DNA from: Actinomycetota bacterium
Lineage (GTDB): Bacteria; Actinomycetota; CADDZG01; WHSQ01
Assembly (NCBI GenBank): GCA_009380005.1
Contig: WHSQ01000024.1
Location: 1-44,522 of the forward strand
DNA: 44,522 nt
Reading direction: 5' to 3'
Shown: piece by piece, positions 16,938 through 26,347 of the stretch
Layout: every line of letters starts with the position of its first letter
Position numbering within the stretch: the first letter of the stretch is position 1
Notes under the pieces: model-generated
The model's input: the letters and a program-made list of their open reading frames with translations, nothing else
The model's database searches: none
What the model was told of the DNA's origin: nothing
Program-made: the position numbers and the translations under genes

Positions 16938-18076
16938 CAGTCGCGCTCCGGTTCGTAGACGAGGATCGAATCATCGCCGGCGGCGACCGTCGACACCCGG
17001 CGCCATCTGGGTGCATCTGCGATCGTCGTGACGCCCAGATCTCCTATCTGCCGCCCTCCATCGCCGAAGAGCAGCCCGCCGACGTGGATCTCCAGGCGAT
17101 CCACGAGAGCCGCGCGCAACAGCGAGGTGGCGAGCTTGGCTCCGCCTTCGCACAGCACCTCGATGAACCCACGATCACCGAGCACGTCCAGCACGGCGCC
17201 GACGTCCACACCTTCGTCGGACGCCGGAACATCCATGACCTCGGCGCCCGCGGACTTCCATGCGAGCCTCGTCTCATGACCCACGGCAGACGTCGTAGCG
17301 ATGATCACGGCCGGGTGACGCGCCCGGCCGAAGGTGCCGTCGGGTCGACGGGTCGGGGCCAGCGTCTCTCGTGCGCCCATCATCAACGCGAGTCCGGGGA
17401 CGATGCGGCCGCTTGCGTCTGCGACGATCCGAACCGGTTGTCGCACGGCTCCTACGCCGCGCGCGGTGAGCGAGGGATCGTCGGCCAGCGCCGTGCCGGC
17501 GCCGATCAGGACCGCGTCGGCTTCGGCGCGACGAGCGTGAACGTACGCACGCGTCTCCGAGCCGGTGATCCACCTCGAGGTCCCGTCGGCCGCGGCGATG
17601 CGACCATCCAGGCTCGTCGCGAGCTTCAACGTGAGGAAGGCGCGCCCGGTTCGGCGATGCTTGAGGTACGGCGCCAGGAGGTCGGAGATCTCGGCCTCAC
17701 AAACCCCGGCGTCCACCCGGACGCCGCGACGTCTCAGGTAAGCGATGCCGGTGCCCGCGACCCGGGGGTCGGGGTCTTCGAGCCCCACCACCACCCGGCT
17801 CACGCCGGCTTCGACGAGGGCCGGCGCACATGGACCCGTGTGGCCCCGGTGCAGGCAGGGCTCGAGCGTCACGTACATCGTTGCGCCGACTGCGTCGACC
17901 CGATCCAGGGCGATCGTCTCGGCATGCGGGGTGCCGCTGCCTTCGTGCCAGCCCCGTCCGATGATCTCCCCATCCCGCACCAGCAGGGCCCCGACGCGGG
18001 GGTTGGGGGACGTGTACGCAGCCCGGCGGGAGATCTCCACCGCCGTTCGCATGTGCTTGACGTCTGCTTCGCTCAT
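16937..18076 (-). CDS. ribD: riboflavin deaminase/reductase
   Basis: Bifunctional 379-aa enzyme. The N-terminal deaminase (about 1-145) has the HAET zinc motif and EPCLHRGHTGPC. The C-terminal NADPH-dependent reductase has KLATSLDGRIA and CEGGAKLATSLL. It is the first gene after the FMN riboswitch, whose downstream hairpins can mask its ribosome-binding site (GAGGTGAGGC before the ATG). Confidence 0.97.
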   Translation of the reverse strand: MSEADVKHMRTAVEISRRAAYTSPNPRVGALLVRDGEIIGRGWHEGSGTPHAETIALDRVDAVGATMYVTLEPCLHRGHTGPCAPALVEAGVSRVVVGLEDPDPRVAGTGIAYLRRRGVRVDAGVCEAEISDLLAPYLKHRRTGRAFLTLKLATSLDGRIAAADGTSRWITGSETRAYVHARRAEADAVLIGAGTALADDPSLTARGVGAVRQPVRIVADASGRIVPGLALMMGARETLAPTRRPDGTFGRARHPAVIIATTSAVGHETRLAWKSAGAEVMDVPASDEGVDVGAVLDVLGDRGFIEVLCEGGAKLATSLLRAALVDRLEIHVGGLLFGDGGRQIGDLGVTTIADAPRWRRVSTVAAGDDSILVYEPERD

Positions 18077-18139
18077 GCCTCACCTCGACGACGTCGAGGC
18101 ACGGGAAGCGAGACCTACGCCGAGCTACGGACGCTCGGC
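18076..18139 (-). promoter_or_regulatory. expression platform of the FMN riboswitch (RBS-masking hairpins)
   Basis: Between the aptamer and the ribD ATG, the minus strand forms CCTCGAC-GTC-GTCGAGG (18083-18099), which buries the first GAGG of the ribosome-binding site. A competing pairing, TGCCTC (18096-18101) with GAGGCA (18076-18081), would cover the second GAGG and the start codon. A further hairpin, GCCGAGC/GCTCGGC (18119-18139), lies closer to the aptamer. There is no U-run, so control of translation is more likely than termination. Confidence 0.6.
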
Positions 18140-18148
18140 GCCGGCAGC

Positions 18149-18280
18149 CTCTTCTCCCATCCGGACTTCCCTGTGCGGGTCACCGTCGGTTCCGGATTCT
18201 CGCCGGATCAACCCCGGGCTGGCTGCCCGGGGGTCGCAGACTTTCACTGCCGGTCGGGATTCTCACCCTGCCCCGAAGAG
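18149..18280 (-). promoter_or_regulatory. FMN riboswitch aptamer (RFN element)
   Basis: The minus strand contains the conserved RFN blocks in order: CTTCGGGGCAGGGTGAGAAT, CCCGACCGGCAGTGAAAGTC, GGTTGATCCGGCGAGAATCC, GGAACCGACGGTGAC and GTCCGGATGGGAGAAG. It lies directly upstream of ribD and would lower rib operon expression when FMN is high. Confidence 0.97.
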
Positions 18281-18344
18281 GTCGTATGTAGTTGGTCCCC
18301 AGATGATAGCGCCGCAGGGTCCAACTCGACCACCCGGTCAGGTT

Positions 18345-19322
18345 TCACGGCCCGAGCGTCTCGACCCCCAACCCGTCGTCGCGGGCGCGGCGCCGGTCGA
18401 TCGCGTAGCAGGACTTCGGCTCGCGCTTAGCGAACTGCTTCATCTCCGTCGCGATCTCCGACGCTTCCCAGTGGCTCGTGATCGGTCGGTGGCTGTTGGT
18501 CGCTATACCGATCGTCACCGTCATCACGGGGAAGTAGTTCATCTGGTCCCTGCGGTCCTTCACGAGGATGTAACCGCGATCGAGATCCTCGGAATCGTAA
18601 AGGCGGCCGATCTGCCCGTCCCAGGCCGCGATCACGTCCTGACAGACGTCCTCGACTGCTTCCGGTGCCAGGATCACGACGAAGTCATCGCCCCCCACGT
18701 GTCCAACGAAGCTCCTTCCGCCACCGTACCGGCGGACGGCTTCGCCGATGCTCCGAGCGAGCAGCTTGATGGCTTCATCCCCGCGGAGGAATCCGTAGTA
18801 GTCGTTGAAGGCCTTGAAGTTATCGAGATCCGCGTACATCAGAGAGAAAGGCTCCCCCTTGTCGACCCGGTCGCTGAGCTCGGCCTGCACCTGCACGTTC
18901 CCGGCCAATTGGGTGAGTGGGTTCAAGGCGCGCATCTCGCGGGCGCGCCGCAGCGTGGACTTGACCCTCGCCAGGAGCTCGGTCGGATCGAACGGTTTGA
19001 TGATGTAGTCGTCGGCACCCGCGGTTAGTCCGACCACCCGATCTGCGGACAGCGACTTCGCCGTCAGCATGATGATCGACATGTACTTCGTACGGGCGTC
19101 GGCGCGGAGTTGCTCGCAAACCTCGAAACCGTCGAGCTTCGGCATCATCACATCGAGGAGGACCAGATCGGGTTGCAGCTCCTGGGCGACGGTCAGGGCC
19201 TTCGCCCCATCCTCCGCGGTCGCAACCTCGTAGCCCTCCAGCTTCAGGCTGAATTCGACGAAGCGCAGGATGTCTGGATCATCGTCGCAGACGAGGACGA
19301 GATCGTGCCGGTCCTCGGTCAC
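18345..19322 (-). CDS. response regulator with GGDEF domain (PleD-like)
   Basis: 325-aa protein with an N-terminal REC domain (about 8-122; acidic pocket DDD at 13-15, phosphoacceptor Asp57 in LLDVMMP, Thr87, Lys109) and a C-terminal GGDEF domain (about 135-300). The metal-binding loop DLDNFKAFNDYYG (165-177) is intact, but the signature is GGDDF (210-214) and no RxxD inhibitory site lies at the usual position before it. It is probably a phosphorylation-controlled diguanylate cyclase, although the Asp in place of Glu makes activity uncertain. The GTG start overlaps the rpe stop in GTGA. The histidine kinase at 9855-10541 is the only candidate partner in the window, without further evidence. 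Confidence 0.9.
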   Translation of the reverse strand: MTEDRHDLVLVCDDDPDILRFVEFSLKLEGYEVATAEDGAKALTVAQELQPDLVLLDVMMPKLDGFEVCEQLRADARTKYMSIIMLTAKSLSADRVVGLTAGADDYIIKPFDPTELLARVKSTLRRAREMRALNPLTQLAGNVQVQAELSDRVDKGEPFSLMYADLDNFKAFNDYYGFLRGDEAIKLLARSIGEAVRRYGGGRSFVGHVGGDDFVVILAPEAVEDVCQDVIAAWDGQIGRLYDSEDLDRGYILVKDRRDQMNYFPVMTVTIGIATNSHRPITSHWEASEIATEMKQFAKREPKSCYAIDRRRARDDGLGVETLGP

Positions 19323-19996
19323 GCTCCCTCGGACTCCAGGTGATCCAGCCGTGCGCGCAGCCGCTGCGCGGCGGCCACGGGATCGACCCCGTCGAAGATC
19401 GCGCTCCCCGCCACGATGATCTCGCCGCCCGCGCGAACCGCTTCATCGAGGGTGGACGGCTTCACTCCGCCGTCGATCTCGACGGCCGGGCGGTGCTGTG
19501 AGCTATCCACGATGCTCCTCGCTTCGACGATCTTCGGTACGGCCTCGGGCAGGAACTCCTGTCCCCCGAACCCCGGACGTACCGTCATCATAAGGAGGAC
19601 GTCGACTTCCTCGACGTGCTTGGCGGCCTTTTCGAGGGACACATCGGGATGAACCGCTATCCCGGGCCCGGCCCCCGCCTCGCGGATGATGCCGATCGTG
19701 CGGGCCGGGTCGTCGACGACCTCCGGATGGAACGAGATCCGATCGGCGCCCGCCCGAACGAAGATCGGTGCGTAGCGATCCGGATCCGTGATCATCAGGT
19801 GAACGTGAAGGGGTAGGTCGGTGGCTCCGTCTACCGCCTCGACGATCGATGGACCGAAGGTCAGGTTCGGGACGTAGTGGCCGTCCATGACATCGAGGTG
19901 GACCCAGTCGATGTAGGGCTCGACCCGTGTTACGTCGTCTGCCAGGCGACCGAAGTCGGCCGTCAGGATCGAGGGAGCGAGCAGGAGCCGGGTCAT
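19319..19996 (-). CDS. rpe: ribulose-phosphate 3-epimerase
   Basis: Interconverts ribulose-5-P and xylulose-5-P in the pentose phosphate pathway. The 225-aa TIM barrel has APSILTADFGRL, HLDVMDGHYVPNLTFGP, the MTVRPGFGGQ phosphate-binding loop and VEIDGGVKP. The ATG overlaps the fmt stop in ATGA, with GGGGGAGGA upstream. Confidence 0.97.
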   Translation of the reverse strand: MTRLLLAPSILTADFGRLADDVTRVEPYIDWVHLDVMDGHYVPNLTFGPSIVEAVDGATDLPLHVHLMITDPDRYAPIFVRAGADRISFHPEVVDDPARTIGIIREAGAGPGIAVHPDVSLEKAAKHVEEVDVLLMMTVRPGFGGQEFLPEAVPKIVEARSIVDSSQHRPAVEIDGGVKPSTLDEAVRAGGEIIVAGSAIFDGVDPVAAAQRLRARLDHLESEGA

Positions 19997-20928
19997 CCCG
20001 CGTCCTCCCCCAACCGTTCGCCGGACGCGAGTCGGAGACCCCGAGCCAGCTCGGATCCAGACATCCGGCGTTTTCCTGCGGGTTGGACGTCCACGAGGCG
20101 CGCGGGGCCGCCGCCGGTCCCGACGACGAGGTGGGGGCCGGGCAGCAGTTCGCCCGGTGCCAGTGGCTCCGTGCCCGCAGGCTCGATGTCGAAGACCTTC
20201 AGCCTCCTTCCGCGCAGGGTCGTCCACGCTCCGGGGTTCGGGTTGGTCCCGCGCACGAGGGCGCCCACCCGGTCGATGGGCTGCGTCCAGTCGATGCGGG
20301 CATCTGCGTCGGTGATCTTGGCCGCGTACGTCGCCTTCGAGTCGTCCTGGGGTTGGGGCAGGGCGGTGCCGGAGACGTAGCCCCGGAGTGCCTCGGGAAG
20401 CAATCCCGCTCCGATCCGCGCCAGCCGCTCGCCCAGCTCTCCCGCCGACTCGGTCGGATGGATCGCCACACTCTCCTTCGCCACCACGGGCCCTTCGTCC
20501 ATCCCCTCGGTCAGGACCATGATCGACACGCCGGTCTCGGAGCGACCCTCGATCACGGCGCGTTGCACCGGAGCTGCGCCACGATATTCGGGGAGTAAGG
20601 AGAAGTGAACGTTCACGAAACCATGCTCCGGCACCTTCAGGAGTGACCCGGGAAGGATCCTTCCGTACGCAACCACGACCGCGACGTCGACGGCCAGGTC
20701 CCTGAGCCAGGCGTCCAGGACGGGGTCTTTGCCGCTCGCAGGCTGCTGCACTACCAGACCGGCATCGATCGCGCGCGCCTTCACCGGCGAGGCCTTGAGA
20801 GCGAGGCCCCGACCCGCCGGCTTGTCGGGGTTCGTCACGACCCCCGCGAGATCGACGCCGGGGGCCGCGAGCAATGCCTCCAGACTGGGAACCGCCCATC
20901 CGGGTGTGCCGAAGAAGACCGTTCTCAG
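19993..20928 (-). CDS. fmt: methionyl-tRNA formyltransferase, CTG start
   Basis: Formylates Met-tRNAfMet with 10-formyl-THF for initiation. The 311-aa sequence shows TVFFGTPGWAVPSLEAL at the N-terminus, the HFSLLPEYRGAAPVQ catalytic block with the NxH of FVNVHFS, and the MDEGPVV region with the catalytic Asp, then a C-terminal OB domain. Family alignment places residue 1 exactly at the CTG at 20926-20928, which overlaps the def TGA in CTGA and has GGAGG seven bases upstream. No ATG, GTG or TTG lies near it in this frame. It pairs functionally with def, which removes the formyl group after translation. Confidence 0.95.
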   Translation of the reverse strand: MRTVFFGTPGWAVPSLEALLAAPGVDLAGVVTNPDKPAGRGLALKASPVKARAIDAGLVVQQPASGKDPVLDAWLRDLAVDVAVVVAYGRILPGSLLKVPEHGFVNVHFSLLPEYRGAAPVQRAVIEGRSETGVSIMVLTEGMDEGPVVAKESVAIHPTESAGELGERLARIGAGLLPEALRGYVSGTALPQPQDDSKATYAAKITDADARIDWTQPIDRVGALVRGTNPNPGAWTTLRGRRLKVFDIEPAGTEPLAPGELLPGPHLVVGTGGGPARLVDVQPAGKRRMSGSELARGLRLASGERLGEDAG

Positions 20929-21476
20929 ATGGGTGCCTCCGGCGCGACCTCGCTCGTACGGCCGCTGTAGGGGGTGACGCCCTCGGGCGACAGGAGCAGG
21001 TCCCGCCATCTGGTGATGGCCTCCTCCCGCAGGTCGGGCGACAGCCTGTCGATGAACAACACCCCGTCGAGATGATCTATCTCGTGCTGGAAGACCCGGG
21101 CGAGGAAGTCGGAAGCGTCGATCCGCAGGGGGCGACCGTTCTCGTCCTTGCCCTCGACGACGATCCGATCCGACCTGGGCACCTCGTACAGGAGTCCTGG
21201 GATGGAAAGGCATCCTTCTTCGCCGTCGACCGTCACGTCCGAGCGTTCGACGATCACCGGATCGACCACCGCTCCGTGGGCCTCTTCGACCTCCCACACG
21301 AAGATGCGAAGACCGACGCCGACCTGCGGGGCAGCCAAGCCAAGGCCCGGAGCGTCGCGCATCGTGTCGAACAGGTCGGAGATAAGCTTCCGGTGCCCGT
21401 GCGTGGGCTCCCCCACCTCCTGCGCAGGCTCGCGCAGGATGGGCGTGCCCATGATCTTTATCGGCAGGATCGCCAC
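20925..21476 (-). CDS. def: peptide deformylase
   Basis: Metal-dependent enzyme that removes N-formyl groups from new proteins. All three motifs are present: GLGLAAPQVG, EGCLSIPG and HEIDHLDG. The GTG at 21476 gives 183 aa with the usual start (M)AILPIKIMGTPILREPA; the ribosome-binding site is weak. It lies between priA and fmt. Confidence 0.95.
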   Translation of the reverse strand: MAILPIKIMGTPILREPAQEVGEPTHGHRKLISDLFDTMRDAPGLGLAAPQVGVGLRIFVWEVEEAHGAVVDPVIVERSDVTVDGEEGCLSIPGLLYEVPRSDRIVVEGKDENGRPLRIDASDFLARVFQHEIDHLDGVLFIDRLSPDLREEAITRWRDLLLSPEGVTPYSGRTSEVAPEAPI

Positions 21477-21498
21477 GCCACCATCCGATCTATCGCCC

Positions 21499-23394
21499 TC
21501 ATCTGGGATCGACGTCGACCTGGAGCCTCGCTCCGGCAGGCATCGAAGCGAGGATATCGCGCAGACGCTCCGCCACCGCCTGGCCGTCGGGACACTTGAT
21601 GAGGACCTCACGCGCCTCCGTCATGCCGGCGCCGCCCCGCATGCGCGTCGTGATCGGCCCCATCACCTGCCCACCTTCTTCCGCCGCCGCGCTCGCCGCC
21701 CGGCCGATCCAACCCTCGCGGCCGTCGCCCAGCGCGCGCACGCGCACCAGCTCCGAGAACGGCGGGTAACCGAGCTCGCGGCGAGACTCGAGCTCTCGTT
21801 CGGCGAAGAATGCGTGGTCGGCGCGGACCACGGCTTGAACGGCGTGATGGGTGGGGTCCGCGGTCTGGATCAGGAGCCGTCCCCCCTCGCCTGCGGGGCC
21901 CGCCCACGCGGCCATCTCCCAGAGGGCCTGGTAAGCGGTCTCGGCGGAGCGGAAGTCGGGACGTCGTATCAGCGCGTCGGCATCGAGGACCCCCACGAGC
22001 CGTACGTCCGGGCGAAGGGCCTCCTTGGTGCCGATCCAGGTCGTGACGTAGATCTGGGCGCCGGGATCGGGCAACTCGCCGTCGGCGAGCGAGTCGGGGT
22101 CCACCCGCGCGACGCGGGCACGCGGGAACGCTCGCCGTAGCTGATCGGCGATCTTCTGGCTGCCCGCACCCATCAGGATGAGTTCGTCGGCTCCACAATG
22201 GGGACAGCGGGGCGGGAGCGGGTGCTCGAGTCCACATCGGGGACACCGGAGCGCGCCGGCGGAGCGATCGAAGCTCATCCCCGCCTCACATCGTTCGCAT
22301 CGGAGGGAGCGCCTGCACGACGCGCACCAGACCGCCCGGGCGAAGCCCCCTCGGGGTACGAGGAGTCCGACGCGCGCCCCGTCCTGCAGCGTCCGACGCA
22401 TGCGCTGCTGGAGCTCGCCGGAGAGGAACCAGTCCGACGGCGGCGCGACGAGCTCGACCACGGGTCGAGCGGCGCGGGCCGCGTCCCTCGACGGTTGCAC
22501 CCACTTCACCGCGCGGTTGGGATCCGACGCGATGTCCAGGGAGGGCGTGGGGCTCACGAGCACGCAGCTTGCGTTCTGGAGGGAAGCGCGCCGGAGAGCG
22601 ACACGGCGCGCGTCGTAGCGGGGGGATCGATCTTCCTTGAACGTGGGGTGATGCTCTTCGTCCAGAACGATGGCGGCCAGGTCGGGGGTCGGAACCAGCA
22701 CCGATGCCCGACCGCCTCCGATCGCCCGGTGGCCCCGCGCCGACGCAACCCAGGCTGCCGAGCGTTCGCCCTCGGAACGGGACGAGTCCACTCGCCGCAG
22801 GTCGCCGACGCGCCGATGGATCCCGTCGAGCACCGCGGACCCGTAGCGAACCTCCGGGACGGCGACGATGCAGGGACCCGCGCGCGCGGCGGAGGCGACG
22901 ATGTCGGCCAGCAGATCGGTGCGATCGTTCGCGAGTGGACGCACGACCCACAGCCCGGGCCGACGGTGTCGCAAGGCGTCGATGAGATCCCGCCCTCCTT
23001 CGTACGTCCTCAACGTCGCCGGTGCCGGATCGCCCGTCGGCGGACGGGACTCGTCCACCTTGACGCGCACCCGCGGCGGCACGACCCGGGCATAGACGAT
23101 CCCGCGCTGAGTCGCGTAACGGCGCGCCACCCATTCGAGGAGCTCGTCCATCGGCGGCGCGGCCACCGGCGTGTCGATGACCACTCGGGCAACGTCCTCG
23201 AGCCCAGCGGTTGGCCCCGGAGCCACGGTGCGCACCACGGCTCGCACGTTGCGGTTCCCGAAGCGGACCCCTACGACGACGCCCGCCCTGACGTTTCCCA
23301 CCAGGTCGGCGGGAACCCGGTAGTCGAAGGTGCGATCCACGCGCCACACGGGGACGAGCGGGATGACGGAGGCGATCAGCGACGGTGAGGCCAT
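21499..23394 (-). CDS. priA: PriA-like primosomal protein N' lacking Walker A
   Basis: Replication-restart protein of 631 aa. The N-terminal 3'-DNA-binding domain (about 1-105) and winged-helix region are followed by a degenerate helicase core. The position of GxGKT reads GLWVVRPLANDRTDLLADI, with no Walker A lysine, while the DEEHHPTFKEDRSPRYDARR segment is kept. Zinc-binding cysteines are present (CASCRRSLRCERC, CPRCG, CPHCG). Loss of helicase motifs is known for actinobacterial PriA, so it probably binds forks or single-strand-binding protein without unwinding. The ATG at 23394 has only a distant GGGG upstream. Confidence 0.93.
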   Translation of the reverse strand: MASPSLIASVIPLVPVWRVDRTFDYRVPADLVGNVRAGVVVGVRFGNRNVRAVVRTVAPGPTAGLEDVARVVIDTPVAAPPMDELLEWVARRYATQRGIVYARVVPPRVRVKVDESRPPTGDPAPATLRTYEGGRDLIDALRHRRPGLWVVRPLANDRTDLLADIVASAARAGPCIVAVPEVRYGSAVLDGIHRRVGDLRRVDSSRSEGERSAAWVASARGHRAIGGGRASVLVPTPDLAAIVLDEEHHPTFKEDRSPRYDARRVALRRASLQNASCVLVSPTPSLDIASDPNRAVKWVQPSRDAARAARPVVELVAPPSDWFLSGELQQRMRRTLQDGARVGLLVPRGGFARAVWCASCRRSLRCERCEAGMSFDRSAGALRCPRCGLEHPLPPRCPHCGADELILMGAGSQKIADQLRRAFPRARVARVDPDSLADGELPDPGAQIYVTTWIGTKEALRPDVRLVGVLDADALIRRPDFRSAETAYQALWEMAAWAGPAGEGGRLLIQTADPTHHAVQAVVRADHAFFAERELESRRELGYPPFSELVRVRALGDGREGWIGRAASAAAEEGGQVMGPITTRMRGGAGMTEAREVLIKCPDGQAVAERLRDILASMPAGARLQVDVDPR

Positions 23395-23430
23395 GGCCGC
23401 ATCATCCCCGGTGGCCCCGACGGATCGAGC

Positions 23431-24633
23431 CTAGGTGGCCAGGCGTTTCAGCTCGTCGGCCTTGTCGGTGCGCTCCCAGGTGAAGTCCTTCTCGGAACGG
23501 CCGAAGTGGCCGTAGGCGGCGCTGTGTTTGTAGATCGGGCGCCGGAGATCCAGGTCCTTGATGATCGCCGCGGGACGGAGGTCGAAGACCTCGTCGATGG
23601 CGCTCAGGATCTTGCCGGGATCGACGTTCTCGGTACCGAACGTATCGACGCTGACCGACACGGGATGAGCGACGCCGATCGCGTAGGCAACCTGCAGCTC
23701 GAAACGGTCGGCGAGACCGGCGGCCACGACGTTCTTGGCAACGTAGCGCGCGGCGTAGGCGGCCGAGCGATCGACCTTCGTTGGATCCTTGCCCGAGAAA
23801 GCTCCCCCACCGTGGCGCGCCATGCCCCCGTACGTGTCGATGATGATCTTGCGGCCGGTCAACCCCGTATCGGCCCGGGGACCACCGATCTCGAAGATGC
23901 CCGTGGGATTGACCAGGAAGTCCATCTCGGCGGCGTCGACGTTCGATGGGACCAACGGCTCGATGACGTGCTGCAGGAGATCGGGCTTGAGCAACGTCTC
24001 GGTGTCGACGTTCGGTTGGTGCTGCGTCGAGATGATGACCGTTTCCAGCGAAGCCGGGTTGCCTGCATCGTCGTAACCGATGGTGACCTGGGTCTTGCCA
24101 TCCGGGCGCAGGTACGGAAGCACGCCGGCCTTGCGGACCTCTGCGAGTCGCTGGGCTAAGCGATGCGCGAGCCAGATCGGCATCGGCATGAGGTCGTCGT
24201 TGTCGTTGCACGCGTACCCGAACATCATCCCCTGGTCGCCGGCCCCCTGGGTGTCGTAGTCCTCTCCCGCGGAACCCTGGCGGTCCTCATGGGAGTGCGA
24301 AACGCCGGCGTCGATATCGGGCGACTGCTCCTGGATCGCGACCGACACCCCGCAGGTCTCTCCGTCGAATCCGATCTTGGAGCTCGTATAACCGATGTTG
24401 GTGATCGTCCGGCGAACGACCGCCGGGATATCCACGTAGGTGGACGTACTGATCTCTCCCGCGACGACGACCCACCCGGTCGTGATCAAGGTCTCGCACG
24501 CCACGCGGGCGAAGGGGTCGCCGGCGAAGATCTCATCGAGAACGGCATCGGAGATCTGGTCGGCCATCTTGTCCGGATGTCCCTCGGTAACCGATTCCGA
24601 GGTGAATAGGTTGAGGCCCTTCTTCTCGCTCAA
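23431..24633 (-). CDS. metK: S-adenosylmethionine synthetase
   Basis: Makes SAM from methionine and ATP. The 400-aa protein has [20 protein letters not shown] at the N-terminus, [12 protein letters not shown], and [19 protein letters not shown]. The only sensible start is TTG at 24633, giving the family N-terminus; GGAG sits very close to it and AAGGAAGGG lies further up. It is flanked by coaBC and priA, a common actinobacterial order. Confidence 0.97.
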   Translation of the reverse strand: MSEKKGLNLFTSESVTEGHPDKMADQISDAVLDEIFAGDPFARVACETLITTGWVVVAGEISTSTYVDIPAVVRRTITNIGYTSSKIGFDGETCGVSVAIQEQSPDIDAGVSHSHEDRQGSAGEDYDTQGAGDQGMMFGYACNDNDDLMPMPIWLAHRLAQRLAEVRKAGVLPYLRPDGKTQVTIGYDDAGNPASLETVIISTQHQPNVDTETLLKPDLLQHVIEPLVPSNVDAAEMDFLVNPTGIFEIGGPRADTGLTGRKIIIDTYGGMARHGGGAFSGKDPTKVDRSAAYAARYVAKNVVAAGLADRFELQVAYAIGVAHPVSVSVDTFGTENVDPGKILSAIDEVFDLRPAAIIKDLDLRRPIYKHSAAYGHFGRSEKDFTWERTDKADELKRLAT

Positions 24634-24693
24634 GCTCCAGCACCCTTCCTTCGCACCGCGCCGTCTTCCGGCAAAGCCGTTCGATGGCAGGAT

Positions 24694-24720
24694 CGCCGCC
24701 CGTCGTCCTGCTCGGCGGCG
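24694..24720 (-). other. hairpin in the coaBC-metK gap
   Basis: A 7-bp inverted repeat (CGCCGCC at 24694-24700, GGCGGCG at 24714-24720) lies in the 128-bp gap between the coaBC stop and the metK start. It has no U-run. I see neither a SAM riboswitch nor a good promoter here. Confidence 0.35.
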
Positions 24721-24761
24721 CCCGCATCCTAATGGGCCGGACCGGTGGGCTGATGGACCCT

Positions 24762-26009
24762 CTAGGGAGCCCGCCCGTTCCGCTTCTCCAGCAGCTCCAC
24801 GACCTCGTCGATGAGACCGTGGGCCAGTCCTTTCTTCGTTACCAGACCCAGATCCGTGATGCCGAGCTCATCGCCCAGCACGGCCCGGTTCGTGCGGACG
24901 TCGAAGCCGGAGTCCGGGCTGGAGACGTCGTTCGCGACGATCAGGTCGGCGTGTTTCTGATCGCGCTTCTGCTGAGCCAGCTCTCCGAGCTTCTGGGGAT
25001 CGGGCTGGGTCTCGGCGGCGAAGCCCACCAGGATCCCGTTGGCCTTGCGACGCTCCGGGTGCGACCCGAGCTCGGCCAGGATGTCGACCGTGGGCACGAG
25101 CGTCACCGGCGGCGGCCCCTCCGCCTTCTTCAGCTTGAAGTTCACCTCGGTCTCCGGTTTGAAGTCGGCGACGGCCGCCGACTTGACGATGACGTCCGCG
25201 TCGGGAGCCACCTCCATGACCGCGTCGTACATCTCCTCGGCCGTCTCGACCTCGGTGAAGTCGGCGCCCGGCGGCGGCTCCAAGACCGTCTTGCCGGAGA
25301 TCAGGGAAACCTTGGCGCCTCTGCTGAGGGCGGCGCGGGCGATCTCGAAGCCCATCAGGCCCGATGAGCGGTTACCGATGAACCGCACCGAGTCGATGTG
25401 CTCGCGCGTGCCCCCGGCCGTGACGACGACGCGCTTGCCGAGCAGATCGCGGGAATGAGCGACGAGCTCCAGGGCGGACTCGACGATGTCGGGTGGCTCG
25501 GACATGCGGCCGGGCCCTTCGTCACCGGACATCAGCGCACCGCGCTCGGGACCCACGAATGTCAAGCGTCTCTCCTTCAGCGTCACGACGTGCTCCTGCG
25601 TCGCTTCATGGGTCCACATCTCCGTATGCATGGCAGGCGCAACGAGGATGGGGCTCCGCACCATCAACATCGTGTTGGTGAAGAGATCGTCGGCGATCCC
25701 GAGGGCCATCTTGCTGAGTGCGTTCGCGGTGGCGGGCGCGACGATGACGAGGTCGGCACCCCGGGCGAGCTCCACGTGGGGCGCGTCCGGCCCGGTTCCG
25801 AACAGTTGGGTCAGGACGACGTTGCCGGTCACCCCCGCGAACGTCTGGGGCCCGACGAATCTCTGCGCCGATCGTGTCATGACGACGCGGACGTCGGCGC
25901 CGAGCTGCGTCAGCTCCCTGGCGACGTGCACGACCTTGTACGCCGCGATGCCGCCGGTGACGCACAGGAGCACTCGAAGACCTTGAGCCTGGGACCGGTC
26001 GGGGCTCAT
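24762..26009 (-). CDS. coaBC: bifunctional phosphopantothenoylcysteine decarboxylase / phosphopantothenate-cysteine ligase
   Basis: Two steps of coenzyme A synthesis in one 415-aa protein. The N-terminal flavoprotein CoaC half (about 10-185) has VTGGIAAYK, the catalytic His of HVELARGAD, the [11 protein letters not shown] motif and PAMHTEMW. The C-terminal CoaB half has [29 protein letters not shown] and the lysines of NFKLKKAEG. The ATG at 26009 follows the rpoZ stop by 18 bp. Confidence 0.96.
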   Translation of the reverse strand: MSPDRSQAQGLRVLLCVTGGIAAYKVVHVARELTQLGADVRVVMTRSAQRFVGPQTFAGVTGNVVLTQLFGTGPDAPHVELARGADLVIVAPATANALSKMALGIADDLFTNTMLMVRSPILVAPAMHTEMWTHEATQEHVVTLKERRLTFVGPERGALMSGDEGPGRMSEPPDIVESALELVAHSRDLLGKRVVVTAGGTREHIDSVRFIGNRSSGLMGFEIARAALSRGAKVSLISGKTVLEPPPGADFTEVETAEEMYDAVMEVAPDADVIVKSAAVADFKPETEVNFKLKKAEGPPPVTLVPTVDILAELGSHPERRKANGILVGFAAETQPDPQKLGELAQQKRDQKHADLIVANDVSSPDSGFDVRTNRAVLGDELGITDLGLVTKKGLAHGLIDEVVELLEKRNGRAP

Positions 26010-26027
26010 GATCCGTCTTCCGGGCTC

Positions 26028-26276
26028 TTACTTGATGCCGTCGGCGGTCCGCTCGTAGGAGATTGTTCCATCGGCGACCTCCTGGAGCGCGATCGAAAGC
26101 GCCTTGGGCGCGCGGTCCGCCCGGAGCGGGACCTGGGGAGGCATGAACTCAGCCACGCCCTCGCCCAGCTGGCTGAAGTACGAGTTGATCTGGCGAGCTC
26201 GCTTGGCGGACAGGATCACCAACGTGTACTTGGAATCCACGTCCGAGAGCAGGTCTTCCATCTTGGGTTCGATCAA
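26028..26276 (-). CDS. rpoZ: RNA polymerase omega subunit
   Basis: 82-aa subunit that helps assemble RNA polymerase around beta'. It shows the family core SKYTLVILSAKRARQIN and a KALSIALQEVADGTI segment. The TTG at 26276 has GGAGTGAG five bases upstream; an internal ATG (26261) is possible but would trim the family N-terminus. It lies in the gmk-rpoZ-coaBC-metK order. Confidence 0.95.
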   Translation of the reverse strand: MIEPKMEDLLSDVDSKYTLVILSAKRARQINSYFSQLGEGVAEFMPPQVPLRADRAPKALSIALQEVADGTISYERTADGIK

Positions 26277-26347
26277 AGGAACTCACTCCATTCATCAGGG
26301 ATCCGCCGACCCCGTTGTCTCTGGGCCCCGCATCCAGAACCCGCCTC

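Noticed and set aside
24634-24761. SAM riboswitch upstream of metK
   Set aside because: The gap is only 128 bp with one GC hairpin; no SAM-I, II or IV consensus is visible.
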